Source of the DNA: DAOTXR01 sp034435375
GTDB lineage: Bacteria > Chloroflexota > Anaerolineae > Aggregatilineales > UBA3940
Assembly (NCBI GenBank): GCA_034435375.1
Contig: DAOTXR010000092.1
Location: 1 to 64,000, forward strand
DNA: 64,000 bases
Direction of reading: 5' to 3'
How positions within the stretch are numbered: the stretch's first letter is position 1; every line of letters starts with the position of its first letter. The translations under genes were made by a program, and so were the position numbers. The notes below the pieces were generated by a model. That model was not told where the DNA came from and did not search any database. It worked only from the letters and a program-made list of their open reading frames with translations. Shown here one piece after another: positions 18,170-27,031 of this stretch.

Positions 18170-19531
18170 ATGGCAGATCAACCAGATCGGCTTAGCAGCA
18201 GCCAACGATGGTTGAATCGGACAGTTGCTGGGCTGGCTGTGATGGTGGTCATCCTCTGGGTTGGGATGGCCGAGGCCCGCAACGCCCAGCTTTACGCACA
18301 GGGCCAGGCAGCCGCTGCGGCTGCCGATTGGCCAGCCGCATTCACAGACTTCTATGAGCTGGAGAGACGTGTCCCTGGCTATCGCGATGTGCCTGGCAGG
18401 TTGAACGAGGCTGCCCACCGTGCTGTGGCGGAGATCCCCCTAGCCGATCTGGAGGGAGAGGCCGTGCTGCTGCGCTATCTGGCGGGTTCAGGTCAGGACG
18501 ATGTGCTGGCTGCTGCACTCGACCGTGCGGTCATCGACATCCCGGCGGGTGCGTTCGTGATGGGCAGCGACCTGCACCACCCTGACGAGCGCCCGCAGCA
18601 TACCGTCACTCTGAACGCCTTTGCCATCAGCCGCTATGAAGTCACCAATGTCCAATACCACCGTTTCCTGGTTGAGACGGGCCGCCAGCCGCCGCCTTAT
18701 TGGCCAGATGGCGCATATCCGACCGGTCGGCCAGATGATCCGGTGGTCGGCGTGAGCTGGGCCGACGCCGATGCTTACTGCGCCTGGGCCGGGGGACGCC
18801 TGCCGACTGAAGCAGAGTGGGAGAAATCCTGCCGAGGCGCAGATGCCCGTCTCTACCCTTGGGGGGATATCTGGTCGCCTGATCGAGCCAACGTCTATCA
18901 GGAACCGGCGCGGCGTGCGCCGCACGTGGGCGGACAATCCACCTGGGACGAATCATGGCCGTTGCTGCTCACGCCGCCCGCCCGGCCACAGGAGCCTGGC
19001 CTGCGCCCGGTCGGCTCGTACCCGGCAGGGGCCAGCCCGTTCGGCGTGGCTGACTTGGTGGGCAGCGTCTCTGAATGGGTGGCTGATTACTACAACTGGA
19101 ATGGCTACTGGGGCCTGCCCGATAGCAACCCATTCGTAGCTGAGCCACCCTGGAATCATGTGCTGCGTGGCAGCTCGTGGTACGAGCCGCACGATTCTCC
19201 GGCGGGGGTGCAGGAACGCAGCCGCTGCGCGGCTCGCAACTCCTCCCACAGCAACGGCAGCCTGAGGGTGGGCTTCCGCTGCGCGTTTCCCATCTCCGTT
19301 CCACTTTTGCGGACCGCCTCCCCAGATCGCCTGTTGCACATTCCCGTCAAGTGTGGAGAATCTGCCCCAATCAGCCCGCCCCCCTCGGCTCAGGGCAAAC
19401 GCTTGACTTGGAGACAATCCCATGGCACTGTCGATCGGCAAGTGGCGTGGTCTCCAGCAGACGGCCACGCCGCGCGGTACGTTCTCCGTCCTGGCGCTGG
19501 ATCATCGCGGCAACCTGCGCCGGGCGATTAA
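18170..19531 (+). CDS. Membrane-anchored SUMF1/FGE-sulfatase-domain protein
   Basis: A 453-residue protein. It has one membrane helix near residues 20-38, a short TPR-like helical segment, and an FGE-sulfatase (SUMF1) domain at about 120-375 (IPAGAFVMGSD, GGRLPTEAEWEKSCRG, VLRGSSWYE, VGFRCAFP). The cysteine pair of true formylglycine-generating enzymes is not seen, so it is more likely a binding or structural member. The domain normally ends near GFRCAF. Here the frame runs on about 80 residues, overlapping the next gene by 110 bases, with a composition unlike a folded domain. AGGAGGG lies two bases before the ATG. A lost stop codon or an indel is likely. Confidence 0.75.
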   Translation: MADQPDRLSSSQRWLNRTVAGLAVMVVILWVGMAEARNAQLYAQGQAAAAAADWPAAFTDFYELERRVPGYRDVPGRLNEAAHRAVAEIPLADLEGEAVLLRYLAGSGQDDVLAAALDRAVIDIPAGAFVMGSDLHHPDERPQHTVTLNAFAISRYEVTNVQYHRFLVETGRQPPPYWPDGAYPTGRPDDPVVGVSWADADAYCAWAGGRLPTEAEWEKSCRGADARLYPWGDIWSPDRANVYQEPARRAPHVGGQSTWDESWPLLLTPPARPQEPGLRPVGSYPAGASPFGVADLVGSVSEWVADYYNWNGYWGLPDSNPFVAEPPWNHVLRGSSWYEPHDSPAGVQERSRCAARNSSHSNGSLRVGFRCAFPISVPLLRTASPDRLLHIPVKCGESAPISPPPSAQGKRLTWRQSHGTVDRQVAWSPADGHAARYVLRPGAGSSRQPAPGD

Positions 19532-20396
19532 CCCCACTGCACCCGACGCGGTCCCTGACGCTGCGCTGATCGAGCTGAAGCAGGAGGTGTGCGCCGCGCT
19601 GGCCCCTGTCTCATCTGCTGTCTTGATCGACCCCGAAACCGGCGCCGCCGAGTGCGTGGCCAACAACACCATCCCCGGCAGCACGGGGCTGATCCTCACC
19701 CTGGATGCCACAGGCTACACCGGCGACCCTCATGCCCGTACGAGCCAGGTGCTGCCCGGTTGGTCAGTCGAGAAGTCACGTCGGATGGGCGCCTCGGCTG
19801 TCAAACTGCTTGTCTACTACCATCCCGACGCACCCAATGCTGCTGCACAGGAACAGTTTGTGCAGGGAATCGCCGAGACATGCCGTCGCCTGGATATGGC
19901 GTTCTTCCTTGAGCCGCTGTCCTACTCGCTCGACCCAGCCAAGCGCAGCCTGCCCTCCTCCGAGCGCCGCCGCGTCGTGGTTGAGACGGCCCGGCGGCTG
20001 GCCCCCCTGGGGGTGGATGTGCTCAAGGCTGAGTTCCCGGTGGACGTATCGGAGGTTCAAGATGAGGCCGTCTGGGCCGACGCCTGCCACGAGTTGACGC
20101 TCGCCTGCCCCACGCCCTGGCTGCTGCTCTCGGCGGGCGTCAGCTTCGAGACCTACCTGCGGCAGGTGCGTGTGGCCTGCGAGGCGGGCGCCAGCGGCGT
20201 GATGGCCGGGCGTGCAGTGTGGCAGGAAGCCGTCGAACAGAGCGGCGAGCCACGCCGCGCCTTCCTGAACACCACCGCCCGTGACCGCATGGCCCGTCTG
20301 ACCGCGCTGTGCGATGCGCTTGCCCGGCCATTCACCGCCGTAGTCGAAGCGCCAGCGACCTCTGAAGGCTGGTACAGGCGCTACGAATCGCTGTGA
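19422..20396 (+). CDS. LacD-type class I aldolase (tagatose-1,6-bisphosphate aldolase-like)
   Basis: A 324-residue TIM-barrel aldolase of the LacD/sulfofructose-phosphate aldolase family. The Schiff-base lysine is Lys202 in VLKAEFPVDV. Other family stretches are LALDHRGNLRR near the N-terminus and SAVKLLVYYHPD at about 125-135. The expected reaction is reversible cleavage of a ketohexose (bis)phosphate to dihydroxyacetone phosphate and an aldehyde. Which sugar phosphate is used cannot be told. TTGGAGA precedes the ATG, inside the tail of the previous frame. It fits the surrounding GH4/sugar ABC locus as the lower-pathway enzyme. Confidence 0.85.
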   Translation: MALSIGKWRGLQQTATPRGTFSVLALDHRGNLRRAINPTAPDAVPDAALIELKQEVCAALAPVSSAVLIDPETGAAECVANNTIPGSTGLILTLDATGYTGDPHARTSQVLPGWSVEKSRRMGASAVKLLVYYHPDAPNAAAQEQFVQGIAETCRRLDMAFFLEPLSYSLDPAKRSLPSSERRRVVVETARRLAPLGVDVLKAEFPVDVSEVQDEAVWADACHELTLACPTPWLLLSAGVSFETYLRQVRVACEAGASGVMAGRAVWQEAVEQSGEPRRAFLNTTARDRMARLTALCDALARPFTAVVEAPATSEGWYRRYESL

Positions 20397-20463
20397 GTGT
20401 CGCTGACAACCTAGCAAAGCCGGCAGCGAGCAGCGCTGTCTGTGCGAAAGGTCATGCAACACC

Positions 20464-20493
20464 TTGACTTGGCCAGACAGCCAGTGTTATACT
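20464..20493 (+). promoter_or_regulatory. Sigma70 promoter of the GntR operon
   Basis: TTGACT (20464-20469), an 18-base spacer and an extended -10 TGTTATACT (hexamer TATACT 20488-20493). Expected transcription start is near 20500, directly before the tandem operator. Confidence 0.7.
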
Positions 20494-20505
20494 GCAATCA
20501 GCTTC

Positions 20506-20526
20506 TAGTATACTTAGTATACTAAG
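20506..20526 (+). promoter_or_regulatory. Tandem palindromic operator, probably for the adjacent GntR
   Basis: Two direct copies of TAGTATACT (20506-20514 and 20515-20523), each containing the 8-bp palindrome AGTATACT. The second lies in a perfect 14-bp palindrome CTTAGTATACTAAG (20513-20526). It lies over the first transcribed bases, where a repressor would block elongation or polymerase binding. GntR-family dimers bind short GT/AC-flanked palindromes of this kind. Confidence 0.6.
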
Positions 20527-20582
20527 ATGCCCGGTCCTTCGTCCCCGGGTATCCTGGTGTGTTAGGCAGGGATCGACGAGCC

Positions 20583-21365
20583 ATGCCCAAACCAAATCGC
20601 TGGGAAACTGCCATCGCCATCGATCACAGCTCCGGCCAGCCGCTGTTTCAGCAGGTCAAGGAAGGCTTGGCCCGCTGGATCCGCTCCGGCCTGCGCGAGG
20701 GCGCTCTCTCGCCCGGCGACCTGGTTCCCTCTGAACACGACCTCACCATGACGCTGGGGGTGAGCGCCATCACTGTCAAGCGGGCGCTCAACGAGCTGCA
20801 GAGCGAAGGGCTGATCCAGCGCATCCAGGGGCGCGGATCGTTCATTGCCCGGCCCCGCAAACTGGTCCTGGGTCTGGAGCGCCTCTACAGCCTGACTACC
20901 GTCGCCCAAGAGAGCGGCCTCGAACCCTTGCGCCGCTGCCTGGAAATGAAGTCGATGCCCGCCACACCTAACATTGCCCGTCACCTCCACATTGCCGAGG
21001 GCGCGGAAGTGGCCAAAGTGGTCCGTCTGCGCCTGATCGATCAGGAACCGTTTGCCGTCGATACTTCTTACCTGCCGCTCACCCTGTTTCCTGGCATCCT
21101 GCACGACGACCTCGATCACGTCGCGCTGTACGATCTGATGGTGAACAAGTACAACATCGAGCCGATCCGCGCACGCGAGTTTCTCGAACCGACATTGATC
21201 AACGACTTCGAGGCGCAGGTGCTGGGCGTCCCGGCAGGCTCGCCTGCCATGCTGATCGAGCGCACTGCCTACGGGGCCAATGACGTGCCGCTGGAATTCA
21301 ACAAAAGCGTGGTGCGAGGTGACGTGTGTCGCTTCTCGGTTGACATGCTGAAGGAGAACCTGTGA
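20583..21365 (+). CDS. GntR/HutC-family transcriptional regulator
   Basis: A 260-residue repressor. The winged helix-turn-helix covers about residues 15-85 (SGQPLFQQVKEGLARWI, then VPSEHDLTMTLGVSAITVKR and GRGSFIARP). A UTRA effector-binding domain fills about 105-250 (VVRLRLIDQEPFAVDTSY). HutC-type members release DNA on binding a sugar phosphate or similar metabolite. ATG at 20583 is chosen over a GTG 24 bases upstream. It leads an apparent operon with the amidohydrolase (4-base overlap), MFS carrier and GH4 enzyme, and probably represses itself through the tandem operator upstream. Confidence 0.9.
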   Translation: MPKPNRWETAIAIDHSSGQPLFQQVKEGLARWIRSGLREGALSPGDLVPSEHDLTMTLGVSAITVKRALNELQSEGLIQRIQGRGSFIARPRKLVLGLERLYSLTTVAQESGLEPLRRCLEMKSMPATPNIARHLHIAEGAEVAKVVRLRLIDQEPFAVDTSYLPLTLFPGILHDDLDHVALYDLMVNKYNIEPIRAREFLEPTLINDFEAQVLGVPAGSPAMLIERTAYGANDVPLEFNKSVVRGDVCRFSVDMLKENL

Positions 21366-22438
21366 TAGACACACCAGCCGCTGGCGATCTGCGGCTAGAG
21401 GACTACACACCTGTCTCGGAGCTGGTCGTCCAAACCACGGCAGTGATGCGCTCCCGTTTCCCCGTCATCGATGCCCACAACCATCTGGGCGAGACTTTTG
21501 GTGGCGGGTGGGTGAACCGCTCTGCCGCCGAGCTGCTCGACGTGCTCGACGAAGCCGGGGTGCGCCTGCTCGTTGACCTGGATGGGGGCTGGGGCGAAGC
21601 TATCCTGCAAAAGCACCTCGATCGCTTCAAGGCCGCAGCGCCCGACCGCTTCATGCACTTCGGCGGCGTCGACTGGCGCCGCTGGCCGGACCTGGGCGAC
21701 CAATTCCCAGAATGGGCTGCCGCCCGCCTGCGTGAACAGGTGCGCTGGGGCGCTCAGGGCTTGAAGGTCTGGAAGGGCTTCGGCCTACACGTCCGTGACC
21801 ACCTCGGCAACCTGATCGCAGTTGACGACCCACGCCTCGATCCGGTATGGGCCACTGCCGCTGAGCTTAAGCTCCCAGTGATCATCCATGTGGCGGACCC
21901 GGTGGCCTTCTTCAAGCCCCTGGACCCCACCAACGAACGCTGGGAGGAACTGCACGCCCACCCTGAGTGGCATTTCCCATCGCCGCCTTTTCCGTCCTTC
22001 CACTCCATCGTCGACGGGCTGGCCCGGCTGGTGCTGCGCCACCCACAGACGACCTTCATCGGGGCGCACGTGGGGTGTTACGCGGAGAATCTGGCCTGGG
22101 TCGGCGATCTGCTGCGGCGCGCGCCCAACTTCTATGTGGACATCGCGGCTCGCATCAGCGAGCTGGGTCGCCAGCCTTACACCGCTCGCCGCTTTTTCCT
22201 GGAATATGCCGACCGGATTCTGTTTGGCACTGACCTGCCTCCCTGCCTGGAAGATTACCGGATATACTATCGCTTTCTGGAGACCGCCGACGAGTACTTC
22301 AGCTACTCGTCGGAACCTGTCCCCGGTCAGGGTCGGTGGCATATCTACGGTCTCTTTTTGCCTGACGATGTGCTACGCAAGGTCTATCATGACACCGCCC
22401 AGCGGGCGCTAAGCAGCCAGCCTGTAGCTGTGCTGTAA
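21362..22438 (+). CDS. Amidohydrolase-2-family metal-dependent hydrolase
   Basis: A 358-residue TIM-barrel hydrolase of the amidohydrolase 2 family (isomerase, decarboxylase or lactonase-like). The metal site signature DAHNHLGE (His39 and His41) is followed by IIHVADP, GAHVGC and the final FGTDLPP, which supplies the last aspartate. The start is GTG, overlapping the GntR stop by four bases, with AAGGAG six bases upstream. Its place in the sugar operon suggests a sugar lactone or related intermediate, but family members vary too much for a substrate call. Confidence 0.82.
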   Translation: MIDTPAAGDLRLEDYTPVSELVVQTTAVMRSRFPVIDAHNHLGETFGGGWVNRSAAELLDVLDEAGVRLLVDLDGGWGEAILQKHLDRFKAAAPDRFMHFGGVDWRRWPDLGDQFPEWAAARLREQVRWGAQGLKVWKGFGLHVRDHLGNLIAVDDPRLDPVWATAAELKLPVIIHVADPVAFFKPLDPTNERWEELHAHPEWHFPSPPFPSFHSIVDGLARLVLRHPQTTFIGAHVGCYAENLAWVGDLLRRAPNFYVDIAARISELGRQPYTARRFFLEYADRILFGTDLPPCLEDYRIYYRFLETADEYFSYSSEPVPGQGRWHIYGLFLPDDVLRKVYHDTAQRALSSQPVAVL

Positions 22439-22444
22439 AGGCCC

Positions 22445-23836
22445 ATGACCAATCGAGATGGAGCATCTGGCTTGAAATCGAACCTCCCCTGGGGACTGGA
22501 GCACTTTTTTGATCTCTCACACGAGCCGGGCGTCGATCCACAGGTGGCCCGCTACTTCCGGCGCAATTTCATTGTCAACTCGCTCGACACAGTGTGGTGG
22601 TTTTTCGGCTACAGTTTTGTCTCTGTCACCACCATCCTGCCCGTCTATGCCAGCACCCTTACCGATTCGCCCCTCGTGATCGGCTTGATCCCCGCCCTGA
22701 CGGACGCCGGGTGGTTCCTGCCGCAATTGTTCATGGCCCCCTGGGTCGAGCGCCTGCCGCGCCGTTTGCGGCTGGTGGGGGTGATGGGTCTAGTCGAGCG
22801 CGTCCCCACGCTGTTCCTGGCCGTGGCGGCGCTGGGGTTGGCTACGTTGCCCCGCTCACTGGCAGTCACGCTGTTCCTCATCCTCATGATTGTGCGAGCG
22901 CTGGCAGGCGGCCTTGTTGCCCTGCCCTGGCAGGAGCTGATCGCGTCGATCATGCCCTTCACGCGCCGGGGGCGCTACTTTGGATTCTCGCACCTGCTGG
23001 GCCAGCTTGTCGGCATTCTCAGTGCAGCCATTTCGGGCCTTATTCTGGCGCGGCTGGCCTACCCACAGAACTATGCGCTGAGCTTCTTCGTCGGTTTTGT
23101 GGCCTTCATCATTTCGTGGGGTTTCCTGCTCCTCACCGTCGAGCCGGAGTCAGCCCATGCCAGGCCACCGGCCCCGCCTGGCGACCGGGCCTACCTGAAA
23201 CAGTGGAGCCGCATCCTGGGTGGCAACGTCAACTTCCGCACCTACCTCATCAGCCGCACCCTGTCCTACATGGGCGGCATGGCCTTTGGCTTCATGGCCG
23301 TGTATGGCATCCAGCGCTTTGATCTACCCGACGCCCAGGCTGCTGCTTTCACCGCGATCCTGTCTGCCAGCGGTATGGTGGGGTACGGCGTGTGGGGCGC
23401 AGTAGGCGATCAGATGGGGCACAAGTATGTGCTCCAACTGGCCGCGCTGTTCTGGCTGCTGGCGCTGGGCGTGGCGCTGTTGGCGCCGTCTGCAATCGTC
23501 TACTATGCCGTCTTCGCTCTGATGGGCTTCAGCAGCGCCGGTGGCATGATCGGCGATCTGAACCTGGCGATGGAGTTCGGGCCAGAGCACGAGAGGCCGA
23601 CCTATATCGGCCTGGCCCGCACTGTTACTGGCCCCATCACGCTGCTTGCGCCGGTGCTTGGCGGCGCTCTTGCCCAGTGGGCCAGTTACCCGCTGATGTT
23701 TGGCACCTCGTTAGCCTTTGCTGCTGCCGGGCTGGGGATGCTCTGGCTGCGCGTCGTCGATCCGCGCAACGTTCCTGCCCCTGTCTCGGCATCTGAGGCG
23801 GAATCCGCCCACAGTCAAGGAGAGAAAACATCATGA
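22445..23836 (+). CDS. Major facilitator superfamily transporter
   Basis: A 463-residue membrane carrier with about 12 predicted helices and a cytoplasmic N-terminal segment of some 45 residues (DLSHEPGVDPQVARYFRRNF). The central loop between helices 6 and 7 is basic and proline-rich. It resembles uncharacterised MFS_1 carriers found beside glycosidases. AAAGG precedes the ATG; it begins six bases after the amidohydrolase stop and overlaps the GH4 gene by four bases. It probably imports the sugar or glycoside that the GH4 enzyme cleaves. Confidence 0.87.
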   Translation: MTNRDGASGLKSNLPWGLEHFFDLSHEPGVDPQVARYFRRNFIVNSLDTVWWFFGYSFVSVTTILPVYASTLTDSPLVIGLIPALTDAGWFLPQLFMAPWVERLPRRLRLVGVMGLVERVPTLFLAVAALGLATLPRSLAVTLFLILMIVRALAGGLVALPWQELIASIMPFTRRGRYFGFSHLLGQLVGILSAAISGLILARLAYPQNYALSFFVGFVAFIISWGFLLLTVEPESAHARPPAPPGDRAYLKQWSRILGGNVNFRTYLISRTLSYMGGMAFGFMAVYGIQRFDLPDAQAAAFTAILSASGMVGYGVWGAVGDQMGHKYVLQLAALFWLLALGVALLAPSAIVYYAVFALMGFSSAGGMIGDLNLAMEFGPEHERPTYIGLARTVTGPITLLAPVLGGALAQWASYPLMFGTSLAFAAAGLGMLWLRVVDPRNVPAPVSASEAESAHSQGEKTS

Positions 23837-25143
23837 CCAAGATTGCCTTTATTGGCGCGGGCAGCACGGTCTTCGCTCAGGCCCTGCTGACCGACATCCT
23901 GAGCTACCCTGAGATGGCCGAAGTGACCATCAGCTTGCACGACATCGATGACAAGCGTCTGTACACGTCGGAGGTGGTGGCCCGCAAGCTGGCCAGGGAA
24001 CTGCACGCCCACCCCACGATCCAGCCCACCCTCGACCGCCGCGCGGCCCTTGAGGGAGCCAACTATGTCATCTGCATGTTCCAGATCGGCGGCTACAAGC
24101 CCGCCACGGTGATCGATTTCGAGATCCCCAAGAAGTATGGCCTGCGCCAGACCATCGCCGACACGCTGGGCATCGGCGGCATCATGCGCGCCCTGCGCAC
24201 CATTCCCGTCCTGCTCGATATGGCCCACGAGATGGAGACGCTGTGCCCCGACGCCCTCCTGCTGAACTATGTCAATCCGATGGCCATGAACTGCTGGGCC
24301 TTGAACCGCGCCAGCAAGATCACCACGGTCGGGCTATGCCACAGTGTCCAGAACACCGCCGGAGAGCTGGCGCGTGACATCAGCGTCCCCATCGAGGACA
24401 TCAACTTTGTGTGTGCAGGCATCAATCACGTGGCGTTCTACCTGCGCTTCGAGCGCAAGACGGCGGACGGCGTCGAGGACCTGATACCTCATCTGCGCCG
24501 CGTGATCGAGGAACAGCGAGTGCCTGGCTGGAACCGTGTGCGCTACGAGGTATTTAGGCAGTTGGGCTACTTCGTCACCGAGTCAAGCGAGCACTTCAGC
24601 GAGTATGTGCCGTGGTTCATCAAGCGCGACCGCCCCGACCTGATCGACCGCTTCAACATCCCCCTGGACGAATACATCCGCCGCTGCGAAGAGCAGATCG
24701 CAGAATGGGAGGCGCTGCGCATCCGGCTAGAGGACCCTGCCGCACCCATCGAGCTGGAGCGCAGCAACGAGTACGCGCCGCAGATCATCCACAGCCTGGA
24801 GACGGGCACACCGCGCGTGGTGTATGGCAACGTGCCCAACCACGGCCTGATTGACAACCTGCCGCAGAACTGCATTGTCGAGGTCCCCTGCCTGGTTGAT
24901 AGAAACGGCGTTCAACCCACGCGGATCGGCGCGCTGCCGCCGCAGTTGGCGGCCCTGATGCAGACTAACATCAACGTGCAGGCGCTGACCGTCGAGGCAG
25001 CCTTGACCGGCAGGCGGGATCACATCTACCATGCTGCTATGCTCGACCCGCATACGGCAGCCGAGTTGGACCTGGACCAGATACGGTCGCTGGTTGACGA
25101 CCTGATCGAGGCCCACGGCAGTTGGCTGCCCGCCTATCACTGA
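23833..25143 (+). CDS. GH4-family NAD/metal-dependent glycosidase (alpha-galactosidase MelA-like)
   Basis: A 436-residue glycoside hydrolase of family 4. The N-terminal Rossmann motif is FIGAGSTVFA. The metal-binding residues are Cys169 in GLCHSVQ and His199 in GINHVAFYL. The GLCHSVQ form is typical of the alpha-galactosidase branch rather than the phospho-glycosidase branch, but alpha-glucuronidase or another activity is possible. GH4 enzymes need NAD and Mn and act by a redox-elimination mechanism in the cytoplasm. Its ATG overlaps the MFS stop (ATGA). A hairpin follows and ends the operon. Confidence 0.88.
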   Translation: MTKIAFIGAGSTVFAQALLTDILSYPEMAEVTISLHDIDDKRLYTSEVVARKLARELHAHPTIQPTLDRRAALEGANYVICMFQIGGYKPATVIDFEIPKKYGLRQTIADTLGIGGIMRALRTIPVLLDMAHEMETLCPDALLLNYVNPMAMNCWALNRASKITTVGLCHSVQNTAGELARDISVPIEDINFVCAGINHVAFYLRFERKTADGVEDLIPHLRRVIEEQRVPGWNRVRYEVFRQLGYFVTESSEHFSEYVPWFIKRDRPDLIDRFNIPLDEYIRRCEEQIAEWEALRIRLEDPAAPIELERSNEYAPQIIHSLETGTPRVVYGNVPNHGLIDNLPQNCIVEVPCLVDRNGVQPTRIGALPPQLAALMQTNINVQALTVEAALTGRRDHIYHAAMLDPHTAAELDLDQIRSLVDDLIEAHGSWLPAYH

Positions 25144-25197
25144 TAGCCGAGAGGGGAGAAATGTCCCCGCCCTCGTCAAGCGCATCCTAAACACGCC

Positions 25198-25225
25198 AGA
25201 GGGGCGCAGCGACCTGCGCCCCTCT
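25198..25225. terminator. Bidirectional hairpin between GH4 and LarA-like genes
   Basis: A perfect 12-bp stem AGAGGGGCGCAG / CTGCGCCCCTCT with a CGAC loop. It ends one base before the stop of the convergent LarA-like gene. No T tract on either side. Confidence 0.55.
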
Positions 25226-26479
25226 CTACTTGTGCAGCCGGTACAGCGTCTCCCCCGCCCGATGCACCACCAGAATGCCCTCCTCCTGGCGGCCTTCCCA
25301 CTCGGCCACCTTCACTGTTGCCGGGTCCATGTACCCCAAACCGACCTTCTCGCACCGCTCACGTGAGATGCCGGTCGCCAGTGTGACCTGGTGGTGAGGC
25401 CGCTCCGCGCCATCCACGAAGGCGCCTCGGCCCCGCACGTTGCACGAATGCGCCAGGATGCCCAGGGGGTAGTGCTGAAAGCGATCCCATTGCTTCACGA
25501 AGTAGTCACGCACATGGTAGCCCACCTCGTCGATCAGCCGGCCATGGGTGTATGAGATCTCGGTGATGCCCGGCGCGTAGATGACGATCTCGCCGCCATC
25601 AGCGACCACCGGTTCCAGCTTGTACGCCCCTTTGGCGCCTGTCCACAGATCATCGTATATCGGCGGCATGATCGACAACACGCGCTGCGCCGGGCGATCC
25701 AGGGTGGTGATGTGCAGCCTCGAAGCGAGTTCGACTGCACGCGGCCACGCCTCGTTGTGGTTGCCAACGTACATCCCGGCCAGCCCATCCTCTGTGGTGA
25801 CCATGCAGCAGTGCAATGTGGGCGTCTTTACAAAACTTGCCGCCCGGTCGATCAGGCGGCGCGTCGGGGCATCTGCCACCCCCATAATCTCATAGGCCGT
25901 GATCAGCGCGCCCAGCCAGTGCATCAGGTCGATCAGCTCAGGGCCGCTCGTACCGGGGAAGAAGTACTTATTCCCCCCGGAGAAGCCCGCCGCCTCGTGC
26001 GGGAACACCGGACCACACACGATCAGATGATCGTATTCCTGCACCAATCGGTTGATTCGCACTGGCACCTCGACTGCCAGCCGTCCGTCGCTCAGCGCGT
26101 GCATCTCGTCCGCCGAGATGACGCCCAGCGTGACGAACGTCTCTGGCAGGTCCCAGCGATGGTTGAGGATGCGCACCCCAGCAAACACCGTCGCACGTTC
26201 CTCTGCCGTTGCACCCACCAGGCGGTTGAGGGCTTCTTCACTCATCGGTGGGTGGGTGCCCAGCGCCACCAGAACATCCAGCGCCCTCACCCGGCCCCAG
26301 AGCGCCTGATGCAACATGCGGAACAGCATCGGAATCGGCGCGGTGCGCGTGCCATCTGGAATGATGATCAGCACCCGCCTGCCGCGCAGGTCGATCTGCG
26401 CCAGTCCCTCGCTCAGGATCTGCCGGGCGCTGTCTTCCGAGAGGCATCGTTGCAGCCCATCTTCACCGGCCATTGACAT
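25226..26479 (-). CDS. LarA-like (DUF2088) nickel-pincer racemase/epimerase family protein
   Basis: A 417-residue protein of the lactate racemase LarA superfamily. The IIPDGTRTAP and GTHPPMSEE stretches near the N-terminus and HEAAGFSGGNKYFFPG in the middle match LarA motifs; the latter holds the lysine that ligates the nickel pincer cofactor. The larB, larC and larE genes for that cofactor are not in the window. LarA homologues racemise various 2-hydroxyacids and sugars acids. The neighbouring sugar locus suggests an aldonic or uronic acid substrate. ATG at 26479 (MSMAGEDG) follows AGGAG by five bases; a TTG 18 bases upstream is rejected. Confidence 0.82.
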   Translation of the reverse strand: MSMAGEDGLQRCLSEDSARQILSEGLAQIDLRGRRVLIIIPDGTRTAPIPMLFRMLHQALWGRVRALDVLVALGTHPPMSEEALNRLVGATAEERATVFAGVRILNHRWDLPETFVTLGVISADEMHALSDGRLAVEVPVRINRLVQEYDHLIVCGPVFPHEAAGFSGGNKYFFPGTSGPELIDLMHWLGALITAYEIMGVADAPTRRLIDRAASFVKTPTLHCCMVTTEDGLAGMYVGNHNEAWPRAVELASRLHITTLDRPAQRVLSIMPPIYDDLWTGAKGAYKLEPVVADGGEIVIYAPGITEISYTHGRLIDEVGYHVRDYFVKQWDRFQHYPLGILAHSCNVRGRGAFVDGAERPHHQVTLATGISRERCEKVGLGYMDPATVKVAEWEGRQEEGILVVHRAGETLYRLHK

Positions 26480-27031
26480 CAATCTCCTCGACCTCAACTT
26501 TCACCCTCGATCCTCCTCGCCCCCTCAGGATGCGCTCAAGCCGCCATCGACGCCGTATCTTAGCGATTGGCGGGTGTGCGCCGCTTCAGTTAGGGGTCCA
26601 TCGGGGTTGAGCGGAGCAGGCCCCACTATAGATCATATGCCGATCTTTGCCAATCTCTGGCCTTTTCAGCCTCAGGCAGCGGAGAGGCCATTGAGGCAAA
26701 CCAGCTGAGTCGAACCCCCAGTGGTCGATTAGTACTATTTTATCACCTCCAATGTTGTGCAAAACTGTTAGATGAAGGGTGTACAGCCAGCCTGGAGCGG
26801 CGAACTTCGCCGCCGGGCGCGGAATATAGAGTAGCGGCATGTCCACAATGTAACCCATTGATGATTAAGGGCTGCCGAGGCGGCATCAACCCATGTGTAC
26901 AATTATAGAAGGTATAATCATCATCAAGGGGTCGTGGGGAGATCGCACGGCCCAACGACCAAATTGGACAGTAAGCAATGCTCCCAGCCCGGTTCACTCG
27001 CGTCCAGGTTGGGGGTGAGGGAGGTCTTAGC
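26480..27031. other. 552-base divergent intergenic region
   Basis: No gene is supported. It holds a perfect -10-like TATAAT at 26913-26918 on the plus strand without a good -35, which may serve the TadE-like gene. A near-perfect palindrome, GCGGCGAA-C-TTCGCCGC, lies at 26797-26813. The middle is noticeably AT-richer than the flanking genes. Confidence 0.4.

Noticed and set aside
18170..19531. True formylglycine-generating enzyme
   Set aside because: The fold is right, but the cysteine pair needed for catalysis is not seen in the C-terminal part.
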